A DNA stretch of 64,000 nucleotides, from the NCBI GenBank assembly GCA_050951585.1, contig JBMNJI010000006.1:509141-573140 (forward strand). Reading direction: 5' to 3'. The position numbers and the translations under genes were made by a program. The notes under the pieces were generated by a model, which did no database searches, was not told where the DNA came from, and was given only the letters and a program-made list of their open reading frames with translations. Positions 9,056 through 17,451 of this stretch are shown here, piece after piece; within the stretch, counting starts at the first letter, position 1, and each line of letters opens with the position of its first letter. This DNA is from UBA3937 sp050951585 (lineage in GTDB: Bacteria > Bacillota > Peptococcia > DRI-13 > DTU073).

Positions 9056-9402
9056 TTCCTCACTTCCTTCCCATCATCATACCCCTGATAAAAATAATGG
9101 ATGAAAAACAGCGATGACTAATAAATACCCACCCTTTCATTAAAGCGAATCAAAAATGCCACGATATTTTCATGACTGCAAATATTTTACATCAACATAC
9201 CAAATCCTTCAATAGCTGCTATAAGTTGCTATGTTATTGGATGAGAATGTCGTTAAACCGCGGCGATAAGTCTTACTTTATCAAGCTTCACCCCAGAAAT
9301 TATTGACTTCTAACCCGCATCTCGGCTAGAATTAATTAAATCAATAAATACCAATATGAAAGTTGATTTTCAGTTGATTTCATTTGTTGAGGAGGTATTC
9401 CT
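9056..9402. other. Divergent intergenic region upstream of metH
   Basis: It separates the duplicated membrane protein gene from metH. It contains one good sigma-A-like promoter towards metH. I looked for S-box, cobalamin and T-box consensus elements and saw none. The rest is AT-rich and featureless. Confidence 0.6.
9303..9332 (+). promoter_or_regulatory. Candidate promoter for metH
   Basis: TTGACT at 9303-9308 and TAGAAT at 9327-9332 are separated by 18 nt. The site lies about 70 nt upstream of the metH ribosome binding site, with no intervening terminator. Confidence 0.6.
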
Positions 9403-11916
9403 TTGTCTAATTTTTTATCAGCCCTGCACAACAAAATACTGCTCGGTGACGGCGCCCTGGGAACCATGCTGGTAAAGGAAGGCCTGCCCCCCGGCGAAAA
9501 CCCGGAGCTTTGGATGCTCTCCCATCCCGAAAAGGTGCAAAACATCACCAAAGCATACCTCGACGCGGGCTCCGAGGTTTTACAGACAAATACCTTTGGG
9601 GCGAACCGCTTAAAGCTGCAAGAATATAACGCTCAAGGGAGGGTTAAAGAAATCAATCTCACGGCCGCCCGTTTAGTTAGAGAAATCGCCGGCAATAAAG
9701 CTTTTGTCGCCGGAATTATCGGTCCGACCGGCTACTTTCCTGCTCCCTTAAGCGAATACTCGTGGGCTGAGCTCGTTGAGGTCTTCCGCGAACAGGCTGA
9801 AGCTCTCCAGGCGGGGGGCGTTGATTTTCTCTTTCTGGAGACCTTTTCCGACTTAGGCGAAGCCCGGGCCGCCCTTTTTGCGGCCAAGAATTACACTACT
9901 CTGCCTGTGGCCTGTTCCTTAACCTACACCAACGGGAGAACCCTGACCGGCACCGATCCGGAAACGGCCGCCGTGGTACTGGAGGCCATGGGCGCAGACC
10001 TTATCGGGGCTAATTGTTCCACCGGTCCCCAAGAGCTGCTACCCATTATGGAAGCCTACCAAAAAGCTACCCGCCTCCCCCTTCTGGTTGAACCCAATGC
10101 GGGACTCCCCGAGCTGATAAACGGACAAACCGTCTATCGCGAAACGCCAGCCAAGATGGCGGAGTTTGTTCACCCCTTTTTACGGTTAGGGGTTAGACTA
10201 ATCGGGGCTTGCTGCGGCAGCACCCCGGCCCATCTGCAGGCGATGGGAGAAAAAGTACATACTTTCCGTGAAAATACGGCTACATCCAATGAAACGACAA
10301 CAGCAACTGTGACTACATCTGCAACTGCTACGGTAACTGATCATGCTGTTAAGCAATCGTGCCCTCTCACCACCCGCCTCGCCAGCCGCACCAGGGTGAT
10401 CACGCTTGGCTCGGGTGAGTTCCCGCGTCTCATCGGCGAAAGGATTAATCCCACGGCCCGTAAGGCCATTGCCCAAGCCTTCCGGGAAAGCAAATGGGAG
10501 CTCATCCTGCAGGAAGGTTATGAACAGGTAGAAAAAGGAGCGCAGCTCCTCGACCTGAATGTGGGTGTGCCCGGACTCGACCAGGGCGAACTGCTCCGGC
10601 AAGGGGTCCGGCAATTGCAAATGGCGCTGGATACCCCTCTAGTCCTGGATTGCACCAACCCCGCCGCCTTAGAAAAAGGCTTGCAGGAATATCAGGGGAA
10701 AGCGCTGATTAATTCCGTGAACGGAGAAGAAGAAAGCCTGGCGGCGATTCTCCCCTTAGCGAAAAAATACGGGGCCGCTGTGCTGGGGCTGACCCTTGAC
10801 GAGAACGGCATCCCCGAAAAAGCGGAAGAACGCTATAAAATAGCCGAAAAAATCGTCTCCCGGGCGAAGGCGTACGGTATCCCGCCGGAAAATATCCTCA
10901 TCGACTGTCTGGTGCTTACCGCCGCCGCCAATCCTGCCCTCTCATTGGAAACAATCAAAGCGATCGCTTTGGTCAAAGAACGCCTCGGCGTACCTTGTGT
11001 CCTGGGTCTTAGTAATGTTTCCCACGGACTGCCGCAACGCTCCTGGCTGAATAATGCTTTTCTGGCACTGGCCTTAGGCGCCGGCCTGGATGCGGCCATC
11101 GCCAATCCGCATGATGCGCGGATCGGTGAAACGCTGGCCGCAGGAGCGCTTTTAACCGGTCGTGACCCAAGTGCGGTCAATTATCTGCAGGCAACAGGCA
11201 AAGCGCTCGCCCTCTCCTCCGCCCTGACCAGCGAAACGGGAAACAATGCGGGAAATACTGCCGCCAAAGAAAAAGCCCTTTCGCTGACTACGCTCCATGA
11301 ATATATCTTGCAAGGGCTAAAAGAACCAATCATTCCTTTGCTGGAAAAGCTCCTTGCCGAAACAAATCTTGAGCCGCTCACCATTATTAACGATGGGATT
11401 ATTCCGCCCCTGGAAAAAATCGGGGAGCTGTATGCCCAGGGAAAAGTCTTTTTGCCCCAATTAATGCTCGCCGGAGATGCGGTCAAAACGGCCTTTTCCT
11501 ACCTGCAAACCCATTTCCCCGCCTCCACCGGAGAAAGTAAGGGCACTGTGGTCATCGGTACGGTGAAGGGTGATGTGCATGATATCGGCAAGAATATTGT
11601 GAAAGCCTTACTGGAAAACCACGGTTACAAAGTAATCGACCTGGGCAAAAACGTCCCGGCGGAAGCCTTTATAGAAGCCGCCCAAAAAGAAAAAGCCCAG
11701 CTTGTGGGGTTAAGTGCCCTCATGACCACCACGATGGTGGAAATGGAAAAAATCATTGCGGAAATCAAAAATGCCAAACTACCGGTGCAGGTTATAGTGG
11801 GAGGAGCCGTCGTAACGGCCGAATATGCCCGGCAAATCGGGGCGGACGGTTACGGTAAAGATGCCGTGGAAGCGGTTAAAGTTGTCCGTACCCTTTTGCA
11901 AAACACGAACCGCTAA
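9403..11916 (+). CDS. metH: Cobalamin-dependent methionine synthase core (MetH without reactivation domain)
   Basis: 837 residues in three modules. Residues 1-290 are a homocysteine methyltransferase barrel (GDGALGTML, with zinc-ligand motifs GANCS and GACCGS). After a Thr-rich linker (residues 285-325), residues ~340-605 form a pterin/CH3-THF-binding barrel (LIGERINPTARKA). Residues ~630-837 are the helical cap plus B12 domain, with DVHDIGKN at 723 supplying the cobalt-ligand histidine. It would transfer methyl from methyl-THF via cobalamin to homocysteine. The AdoMet-dependent reactivation domain of E. coli MetH is absent but encoded by the next gene, the same split known in Thermotoga. The start is TTG, 6 nt after GAGGAGGT. 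Confidence 0.93.
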   Translation: MSNFLSALHNKILLGDGALGTMLVKEGLPPGENPELWMLSHPEKVQNITKAYLDAGSEVLQTNTFGANRLKLQEYNAQGRVKEINLTAARLVREIAGNKAFVAGIIGPTGYFPAPLSEYSWAELVEVFREQAEALQAGGVDFLFLETFSDLGEARAALFAAKNYTTLPVACSLTYTNGRTLTGTDPETAAVVLEAMGADLIGANCSTGPQELLPIMEAYQKATRLPLLVEPNAGLPELINGQTVYRETPAKMAEFVHPFLRLGVRLIGACCGSTPAHLQAMGEKVHTFRENTATSNETTTATVTTSATATVTDHAVKQSCPLTTRLASRTRVITLGSGEFPRLIGERINPTARKAIAQAFRESKWELILQEGYEQVEKGAQLLDLNVGVPGLDQGELLRQGVRQLQMALDTPLVLDCTNPAALEKGLQEYQGKALINSVNGEEESLAAILPLAKKYGAAVLGLTLDENGIPEKAEERYKIAEKIVSRAKAYGIPPENILIDCLVLTAAANPALSLETIKAIALVKERLGVPCVLGLSNVSHGLPQRSWLNNAFLALALGAGLDAAIANPHDARIGETLAAGALLTGRDPSAVNYLQATGKALALSSALTSETGNNAGNTAAKEKALSLTTLHEYILQGLKEPIIPLLEKLLAETNLEPLTIINDGIIPPLEKIGELYAQGKVFLPQLMLAGDAVKTAFSYLQTHFPASTGESKGTVVIGTVKGDVHDIGKNIVKALLENHGYKVIDLGKNVPAEAFIEAAQKEKAQLVGLSALMTTTMVEMEKIIAEIKNAKLPVQVIVGGAVVTAEYARQIGADGYGKDAVEAVKVVRTLLQNTNR

Positions 11917-11965
11917 TATAGTACGGATTATCAAGATTAGCTCACGGAGTAAAGAAGGATGCGGT

Positions 11966-12721
11966 ATGATGAATATATTCAAAATCCCCTTAAACTTAAC
12001 ATATGATGAAATCCTCCCATTCCTGGGAATTACCCGGGAAGCTTCCCCTCGCGAGCGGGAACTGATTCTGCAATATCGAAAACTCCTCCGGCAAAAAGCG
12101 CACCCTATTGGGATCTGGCAGGTTTATACGGTGAGACGCCACGAACCGGGAAGAATCATCCTGAACGACTCCCCCTTGATTATTGAAGGACAAAACACGG
12201 CGGCACATTTTGAAACATGCGACCTTGTTTCTTTGTTAGCCGTAACCCTTGGGCAAAAGCTTGATTACATGCTCGCAGAGTTAAGCAAGGAGGATCCGGC
12301 TTATGCCCTTATTTTTGATGCGGTCGCCTCGGCCGGCGCAGAATACCTGATCGAACAGTTAGATGCTTTCCTTTCGTCCGAAATCAGGCATAAAGGTTAT
12401 TTCCCGACAGTCCGTTTCAGCCCGGGCTATGGTGACTGGCCCTTGCCTTGGCAAAAACCGTTTTTGGAAAGCCTCAATGCCGCCAAAATCGGGCTTACTA
12501 CTACTCCCTATTTTGTGCTGCAACCTAGTAAATCTGTCACGGCCGCGCTCGGGTGGAGTAATGTCCCCGTCAAAAGAAGCTACCAAACAACAGCCTCCCC
12601 CAAGCGAAAAGCTTGTCGCAGTGCTAACACCTGTTTGCACTGCGGGCTAGCTTCCTCCTGCCCGGATTGTCTGCAGGAATCCGGGGATGATACGCATGAT
12701 ACACATGATAAGCTTGATTAA
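11966..12721 (+). CDS. Stand-alone MetH reactivation (activation-domain) protein
   Basis: 251 residues from the ATG at 11966, preceded by AGAAGGA; a second ATG follows immediately. The hallmark RFSPGYGDWPLPWQ is the AdoMet-binding motif of the methionine synthase activation domain. The C-terminus carries a Cys-rich tail (CRSANTCLHCGLASSCPDC) of unknown role, then an Asp/His/Thr-rich end. It follows metH by about 50 nt in the same direction, so the two presumably form an operon. Its job would be reductive methylation of inactive cob(II)alamin on the neighbouring MetH. Stand-alone activation domains of this kind are known beside truncated MetH proteins. Confidence 0.88.
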   Translation: MMNIFKIPLNLTYDEILPFLGITREASPRERELILQYRKLLRQKAHPIGIWQVYTVRRHEPGRIILNDSPLIIEGQNTAAHFETCDLVSLLAVTLGQKLDYMLAELSKEDPAYALIFDAVASAGAEYLIEQLDAFLSSEIRHKGYFPTVRFSPGYGDWPLPWQKPFLESLNAAKIGLTTTPYFVLQPSKSVTAALGWSNVPVKRSYQTTASPKRKACRSANTCLHCGLASSCPDCLQESGDDTHDTHDKLD

Positions 12722-12853
12722 AACACGCTAAGCAAAAGAAAACGGAAACACATGATCTACATAAGTATAATTTCCCCGCCGAGAAGAAAGGCTATAAGAA
12801 GAGCTTTTCTTCTTATTTTATTTCTCTCAATAAAGCAAAGGGGGATTATTCAA

Positions 12854-13267
12854 ATGACTGAAAAACCGCCACGGGTGAGTCCTTACGTAAAATGTGTCGT
12901 GAAAACCTGTAATCATTATTTTCCCGGCGACAAATGCGTGGCCGAAAACATCGATGTCCTTCAACAAGACGTGCATAATATGGCACAGGATATTGACGAA
13001 ACGATGTGTAAAACCTTTTCCCAGCGCAACAGCATCCCCAACTTTCTCGGCTCACTGGATAACAAAAACTGGGGCGGCTTAGTCTCGGCTGTTCTGCCCG
13101 GCGAGCAGCTTACTCCTACAGTAACCTGCGTCATTAATACATGCCGATACTGGGAGCAAGGTGATGTTTGCATTGCCGACTCCATCGAAATCACCGGCAG
13201 AGATGCCAAGGAATGTCAGCAAACGAACTGCCAGACCTTCGATCAGCGCCGTGAGGGGCGAGAGTAA
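12854..13267 (+). CDS. Protein with two DUF1540 domains
   Basis: 137 residues from the ATG at 12854, preceded by AAAGGGGG; the longer in-frame version lacks a ribosome binding site. It contains two Cys-rich DUF1540 units: VKCVVKTCNHYFPGDKC and VTCVINTCRYWEQGDVC, each followed by a final Cys about 35-45 residues on (MCKTF, NCQTF). The spacing suggests a metal-binding knuckle. The function is unknown. Such proteins are common in spore-forming clostridia. A one-domain relative is encoded at 52149 in this window. Confidence 0.8.
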   Translation: MTEKPPRVSPYVKCVVKTCNHYFPGDKCVAENIDVLQQDVHNMAQDIDETMCKTFSQRNSIPNFLGSLDNKNWGGLVSAVLPGEQLTPTVTCVINTCRYWEQGDVCIADSIEITGRDAKECQQTNCQTFDQRREGRE

Positions 13268-13324
13268 CCGGCAACCGGATGAAGAATAGCAAACGGATGA
13301 AAAATAATGAAACAAAGAATAAGC

Positions 13325-13354
13325 TTGCCAGAACAGGATTTGTCTTGCTACAAT
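13325..13354 (+). promoter_or_regulatory. Candidate promoter for glnA
   Basis: TTGCCA at 13325-13330 and TACAAT at 13349-13354 are separated by 18 nt, ending about 25 nt before the glnA ribosome binding site. I did not see a GlnR/TnrA-type palindrome. Confidence 0.55.
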
Positions 13355-13392
13355 AGAAGTCGAGGAATGTGCTAAAAAAGGAGATGTTGCAT

Positions 13393-14727
13393 TTGTCCGC
13401 GATTTCAAAGGAAGATGTCTTGAGGCTGGTGGCCGAAAACAATGTGCGCTTCATCAGATTACAATTTACCGATATTTTAGGAATCCCTAAAAACGTATCT
13501 ATTACGGTCAAGCAATTGGAAAAAGCTTTAAACAACGAATTGATGTTTGACGGCTCCTCCATTGAAGGATTTGTCAGAATTGAAGAATCTGACATGTATC
13601 TTTATCCTGACCCGAATAGCTTTCTGATATACCCCTGGCAGTCACCCGAGGAAGGAGCAGTCGCCAGATTAATCTGCGATATCTATAATCCTGACGGCAC
13701 CCCCTTTGCAGGTGACCCCCGTTATGTTTTGCGCCGGGCTCTGCAAAATGCCAGTGAAATGGGTTATACCTTTAAAGTCGGCCCTGAGGCGGAGTTTTTC
13801 CTCTTCCATACGGCGGAGGACGGTTCCTCCACAACCCTTACCCACGATCAAGCCGGCTACTTTGACCTTTCGCCGGTTGATCTGGGTGAAAACGCCCGTC
13901 GGGATATGGTTCTAACACTGGAGAAATTCGGCTTTGAAATTGAAGCATCCCATCATGAAGTAGCCCCGGGGCAACACGAAATTGATTTTAAATATGCGGA
14001 TGCCTTAGATATCGCTGATAAAATTATTACCTTCAAAATGGTTGTACGGACCGTCGCCCAAAAACACGGTCTCCATGCCACTTTTATGGCAAAACCGCTC
14101 TTTAATGAAGCCGGTAACGGGATGCATATGAATCAGTCGCTTTTTAGAGGCGAAGAGAATGCTTTCTGGGATCCCCAGAAACCCGATCAATTAAGTAATG
14201 AGGCACATAGCTACCTGGCCGGCATCTTGAAACATGCCAAAGCCCTTACCGCCATCACTAATCCTACCGTGAATTCATATAAACGACTGGTCCCGGGTTA
14301 CGAAGCCCCGATGTACATAGCCTGGTCTACCCAAAACCGCAGTCCGCTCGTGCGTATACCTGCTAAACGGGGCATCTCGACGAGAATTGAATTGCGGAGT
14401 CCTGATCCCTCCTGTAACCCTTACCTCGCTCTTGCCGTTGTGCTGACTGCAGGATTAGACGGCATTAAAAACCAACTTCAGCCGCCAGAACCCTGCAACC
14501 GAAATATCTTTACCATGACCCTTGAAGAAAGAAAAGAACAGGGAATTAATTCCCTGCCTAATACTCTCCAGGAAGCCTGGGAAGCACTTCTCGCAGATGA
14601 AGTGATTAAAAATACTTTGGGTCCACATGTTCTCAATCGTTTTCTCGACGCTAAGCAGCAAGAATGGAAAGAATACATGTCTAAAGTGCATCAATGGGAA
14701 CTGGACCGCTACCTGACCATGTATTAA
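13393..14727 (+). CDS. glnA: Type I glutamine synthetase
   Basis: 444 residues from a TTG at 13393, 9 nt after AAGGAG; upstream in-frame GTG and ATG codons overlap that site. It makes glutamine from glutamate, ammonia and ATP in the cytoplasm. Landmarks are FTDILGIPK, MFDGSSIEGF, PEAEFFLF, AGNGMHMNQS, NPTVNSYKRLVPGYEAP and RIELRSPDPSCNPYLALA. The adenylylation-site region of proteobacterial enzymes (NLYDLP) reads RNIFTM, with no tyrosine, so control by feedback or GlnR as in Bacillus-type enzymes is more likely. The gene is convergent with a histidine kinase gene 25 bp away. Confidence 0.95.
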   Translation: MSAISKEDVLRLVAENNVRFIRLQFTDILGIPKNVSITVKQLEKALNNELMFDGSSIEGFVRIEESDMYLYPDPNSFLIYPWQSPEEGAVARLICDIYNPDGTPFAGDPRYVLRRALQNASEMGYTFKVGPEAEFFLFHTAEDGSSTTLTHDQAGYFDLSPVDLGENARRDMVLTLEKFGFEIEASHHEVAPGQHEIDFKYADALDIADKIITFKMVVRTVAQKHGLHATFMAKPLFNEAGNGMHMNQSLFRGEENAFWDPQKPDQLSNEAHSYLAGILKHAKALTAITNPTVNSYKRLVPGYEAPMYIAWSTQNRSPLVRIPAKRGISTRIELRSPDPSCNPYLALAVVLTAGLDGIKNQLQPPEPCNRNIFTMTLEERKEQGINSLPNTLQEAWEALLADEVIKNTLGPHVLNRFLDAKQQEWKEYMSKVHQWELDRYLTMY

Positions 14728-14752
14728 GCAAAATAGTGCTCAGCAAACTAGC

Positions 14753-16024
14753 TTAGCCGCACTTTAGATTAATCAAATACGCAACCCCATTATCTTCGTT
14801 CGCTATTTGAATCTCGGCCTGTTGAGCGTCAAGGGACTTTTTGACAATATACATGCCTAAGCCTGATTTGCCCCCCTTGCCGCAGGTGTATACTTGAAAA
14901 ATTGACCGCAATACTTCCGGGTCAATCGCAGGGCCGTCATTCCAGATGCGCAGAAGCGCCTGCTCTTTTTTCCCGGATAATTGCAGAGAAATATTGATGC
15001 GTCCTTTGGCAAATCGTGTTTGATTGTCAAGGACGTTTTCTATGATCACCTTCCATTGGGCAGGATCCCCGGTCGTCTGCACCGCCTCCATCTTCGTTTC
15101 CCACTGCAGATCGGCGCGACGCCAACGGAATAATTCGACACAATGAGCGATCAATTCATTGAGATAAAACCTTTCATGCTTGATTTTCCCCCGCGCATGA
15201 TTCAGCTTATTAAAATAAAGAATGCTCCGAACATGACTGCCCAGCGTCTCCGCTTCTTCGTCAATTACTTGCAGGCTGCTCTCCAAAGACCCGTTGGGAT
15301 AGATTTTATTTTGAATTGAACGGATATAATTCTGAATGATTAAAACCTTAGTTTTTAAATCATGGGCTATATACTGCATCAAATCAACTTTTTCCTTCTC
15401 CTGGTCCTCCTTTTTCTGCAGGCTGATGATTAATAAACTTAATACCGCCATCACGGAAAGAATGACAGCAAATAAGTAATCACTGGGGTTATCCCAGGTA
15501 GGCTGACCGGGAATACTCCTTACAATGCGAAACAGCGATAAGTCTAGCCCCCATAAGATTAAACAAATTGACGCTAAATATCTCCAGATGCTGTGGACCG
15601 CCCGGTAAGAAAACAAGAGAACGCCGGACCATACAAAACCCAGACCATAAAACACATAGGATAAGATATAAAAATAAATACTGTTAAAGTGAGAAACATT
15701 GAGCACACTTAACAGCATTACCGCCAAAAAACTATACAAAAATCCTCTAGGTAAAGACTTACCGATGAATGCGTAAGTCCCCCACATCATTAACAAACTG
15801 CCCCATAATAACAAAACCCAGTCAAAGGCCGCAAAAAGAAGGGGCATTCCTGAAGAGAAATAATGATTATAAAAAATGTCGAAAATGAACTCCGCGACAT
15901 AGATTGTGCCCGCAATTACCCAGATCCGTAAACTGCTTTCTTGATGCTTAACATAGAAATAATAGAACACCAATATCAGAAGAAGACAGAATACTGATAC
16001 AAGAATAACGAAATTTGAGTCCAT
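14753..16024 (-). CDS. Orphan membrane sensor histidine kinase
   Basis: 423 residues. The N-terminal half is a bundle of about seven hydrophobic helices, an intramembrane-sensing architecture with little extracellular loop. The dimerisation/phosphoacceptor box is MQYIAHDLKTKV near residue 220, followed by an HATPase domain with the N-box IIENVLDNQTRFA and the G-boxes WNDGPAIDPEVL and GKSGLGMYIV. GAGGTG precedes the ATG. No response regulator is encoded next to it, so the partner is elsewhere. The gene lies between glnA (convergent) and a P-loop ATPase gene. Confidence 0.85.
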   Translation of the reverse strand: MDSNFVILVSVFCLLLILVFYYFYVKHQESSLRIWVIAGTIYVAEFIFDIFYNHYFSSGMPLLFAAFDWVLLLWGSLLMMWGTYAFIGKSLPRGFLYSFLAVMLLSVLNVSHFNSIYFYILSYVFYGLGFVWSGVLLFSYRAVHSIWRYLASICLILWGLDLSLFRIVRSIPGQPTWDNPSDYLFAVILSVMAVLSLLIISLQKKEDQEKEKVDLMQYIAHDLKTKVLIIQNYIRSIQNKIYPNGSLESSLQVIDEEAETLGSHVRSILYFNKLNHARGKIKHERFYLNELIAHCVELFRWRRADLQWETKMEAVQTTGDPAQWKVIIENVLDNQTRFAKGRINISLQLSGKKEQALLRIWNDGPAIDPEVLRSIFQVYTCGKGGKSGLGMYIVKKSLDAQQAEIQIANEDNGVAYLINLKCG

Positions 16025-16117
16025 TTTTGCACCTCGTCTTATAATTTTGCCTATTTTTTATTTGTTTGTTATGAATTCGATACTCTCCGTCCATTTTCCT
16101 GCCTTCTTCTAGATTTT

Positions 16118-17254
16118 TCAACTTTCATTATATTCACTTAAACCATCTGATATTGCCAAAATCTCCGCTAATATCTCCTCTCTTTTTTGATTCACTTGCG
16201 TAAAATCAGTCGCCTCCGCATATATTTTCTCAATCTTTTCATGAAAGGCCTTGGCTTTCTTTAGTTTATCCCAGGCCTTTTGCCGTAATAAGGCGGACCG
16301 TGCGGCAGCATCGGCAATTTCCGCCTGATAGGCCTGGCAAATCGGTTGCACCAGAAATTGATCAAAATTAATCTCGATACATTCTTCTAAGTGAGGAAAG
16401 CTTTGGAGATCAAACTGTAATAGTTCATTCACCCGCAATAACCCAGTGTGTAAATCAGGATAATACACTAATTCCAGGCGCGCCGGTATAAAAGGACAAT
16501 GATAAGCTTCACAGCTAAGCCCCATTCTGTTTCCTCTTTGCAAAACTGCATCCAGAAAAAGCTCCTGATAGCCGGTCGGTGCTCCCTTCAGAAGATAGAG
16601 GGTGATCACCTCTTCTAAAATACTATCCACAAAATGGACATATCCCCCCGGCGTATTGGCACTAGCAAAAAGCCTTCTTAATACTCCTTCTCTCTCGTAC
16701 TGTGGTTCCGCTTTTTGCAAAATTGCTGATTCTGTTACTGCAAGGATTTGATTAAACCTGGCAAGATCCATCGCTTCCTGATAGTAGCTTTCCAGTTCCT
16801 CCTGGGCCACCCGTCCTTCTTTTAAATGGCTATAGGCTGCCCGGAACATCAGCTTCTTTTTTTTACTCAGTTCGACTATTTCCTCTTTATGATCACATAA
16901 TTTTGTCTTATCCCAATATCCCCCTAAGTTAATAATTTCGTCTACTGCTCCGGGATATTGGGGCTCAACTGCATGCGGCGCCGTTCCATCAAGTACCGCC
17001 ACTCCTAAAGCCGGAAAAGCAACCGCATCCAGAGAATGATGATCCGATGAACAATGATGGTATTCGACTTTTTGCCCCTTCTTCAGCAGAGCCGCTCCCA
17101 GCTCCTTTAGAATAGTCGATTTACCGGTCCCCGGACCTCCTTTCAAGAGATATGTCCGCACCGCGCCCGGGTTAATGTAATGATAAAATGAGTAGAACCC
17201 TTCACTGGTGTTGTTTCCGGGAAACATCCTTTTTACTTTCCCTTGCTCCAGCAA
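16118..17254 (-). CDS. P-loop ATPase (PRK06851-like) with decayed second P-loop repeat
   Basis: 378 residues. Residues 34-92 begin YLLKGGPGTGKSTILKELG, a clear Walker A. A second block at 219-275 has the same layout, starting YLLKGAPTGYQELFLDAVL and continuing into matching YHC and LGVAVLDG/PDLHTGLL elements, but the GKST is replaced by GYQEL. The protein is therefore an internal duplication in which only the first site should bind ATP. The C-terminal ~80 residues are charged and likely helical or coiled. It resembles an uncharacterised Firmicutes family I know as PRK06851. The start is TTG, with AAAGGAG upstream. No operon partner is seen. Confidence 0.75.
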   Translation of the reverse strand: MLEQGKVKRMFPGNNTSEGFYSFYHYINPGAVRTYLLKGGPGTGKSTILKELGAALLKKGQKVEYHHCSSDHHSLDAVAFPALGVAVLDGTAPHAVEPQYPGAVDEIINLGGYWDKTKLCDHKEEIVELSKKKKLMFRAAYSHLKEGRVAQEELESYYQEAMDLARFNQILAVTESAILQKAEPQYEREGVLRRLFASANTPGGYVHFVDSILEEVITLYLLKGAPTGYQELFLDAVLQRGNRMGLSCEAYHCPFIPARLELVYYPDLHTGLLRVNELLQFDLQSFPHLEECIEINFDQFLVQPICQAYQAEIADAAARSALLRQKAWDKLKKAKAFHEKIEKIYAEATDFTQVNQKREEILAEILAISDGLSEYNES

Positions 17255-17451
17255 ACAGAATCATCTCCTTTGGGTTTTTCCTTTATAAAAATGCATATTG
17301 TAGTTGTTTCGAAAATATACGGCATAAAAAAACTCGGATATCAAAAAATAATAGAGGTATATGTGCTTTAGATGATAAAATGTATAATAGTATGGAGACC
17401 CTATTTATTATTTTTCTTTTTTCATTACATATTATGGAGGCGTGAAAAATC

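Noticed and set aside
9056..9402. S-box or cobalamin riboswitch upstream of metH
   Set aside because: None of the core consensus segments is present; only a sigma-A-like promoter is visible.
10198..11486. Reverse-strand ORFs of 100-140 codons within metH
   Set aside because: They are shadow frames of a well-supported gene with clear domain motifs.
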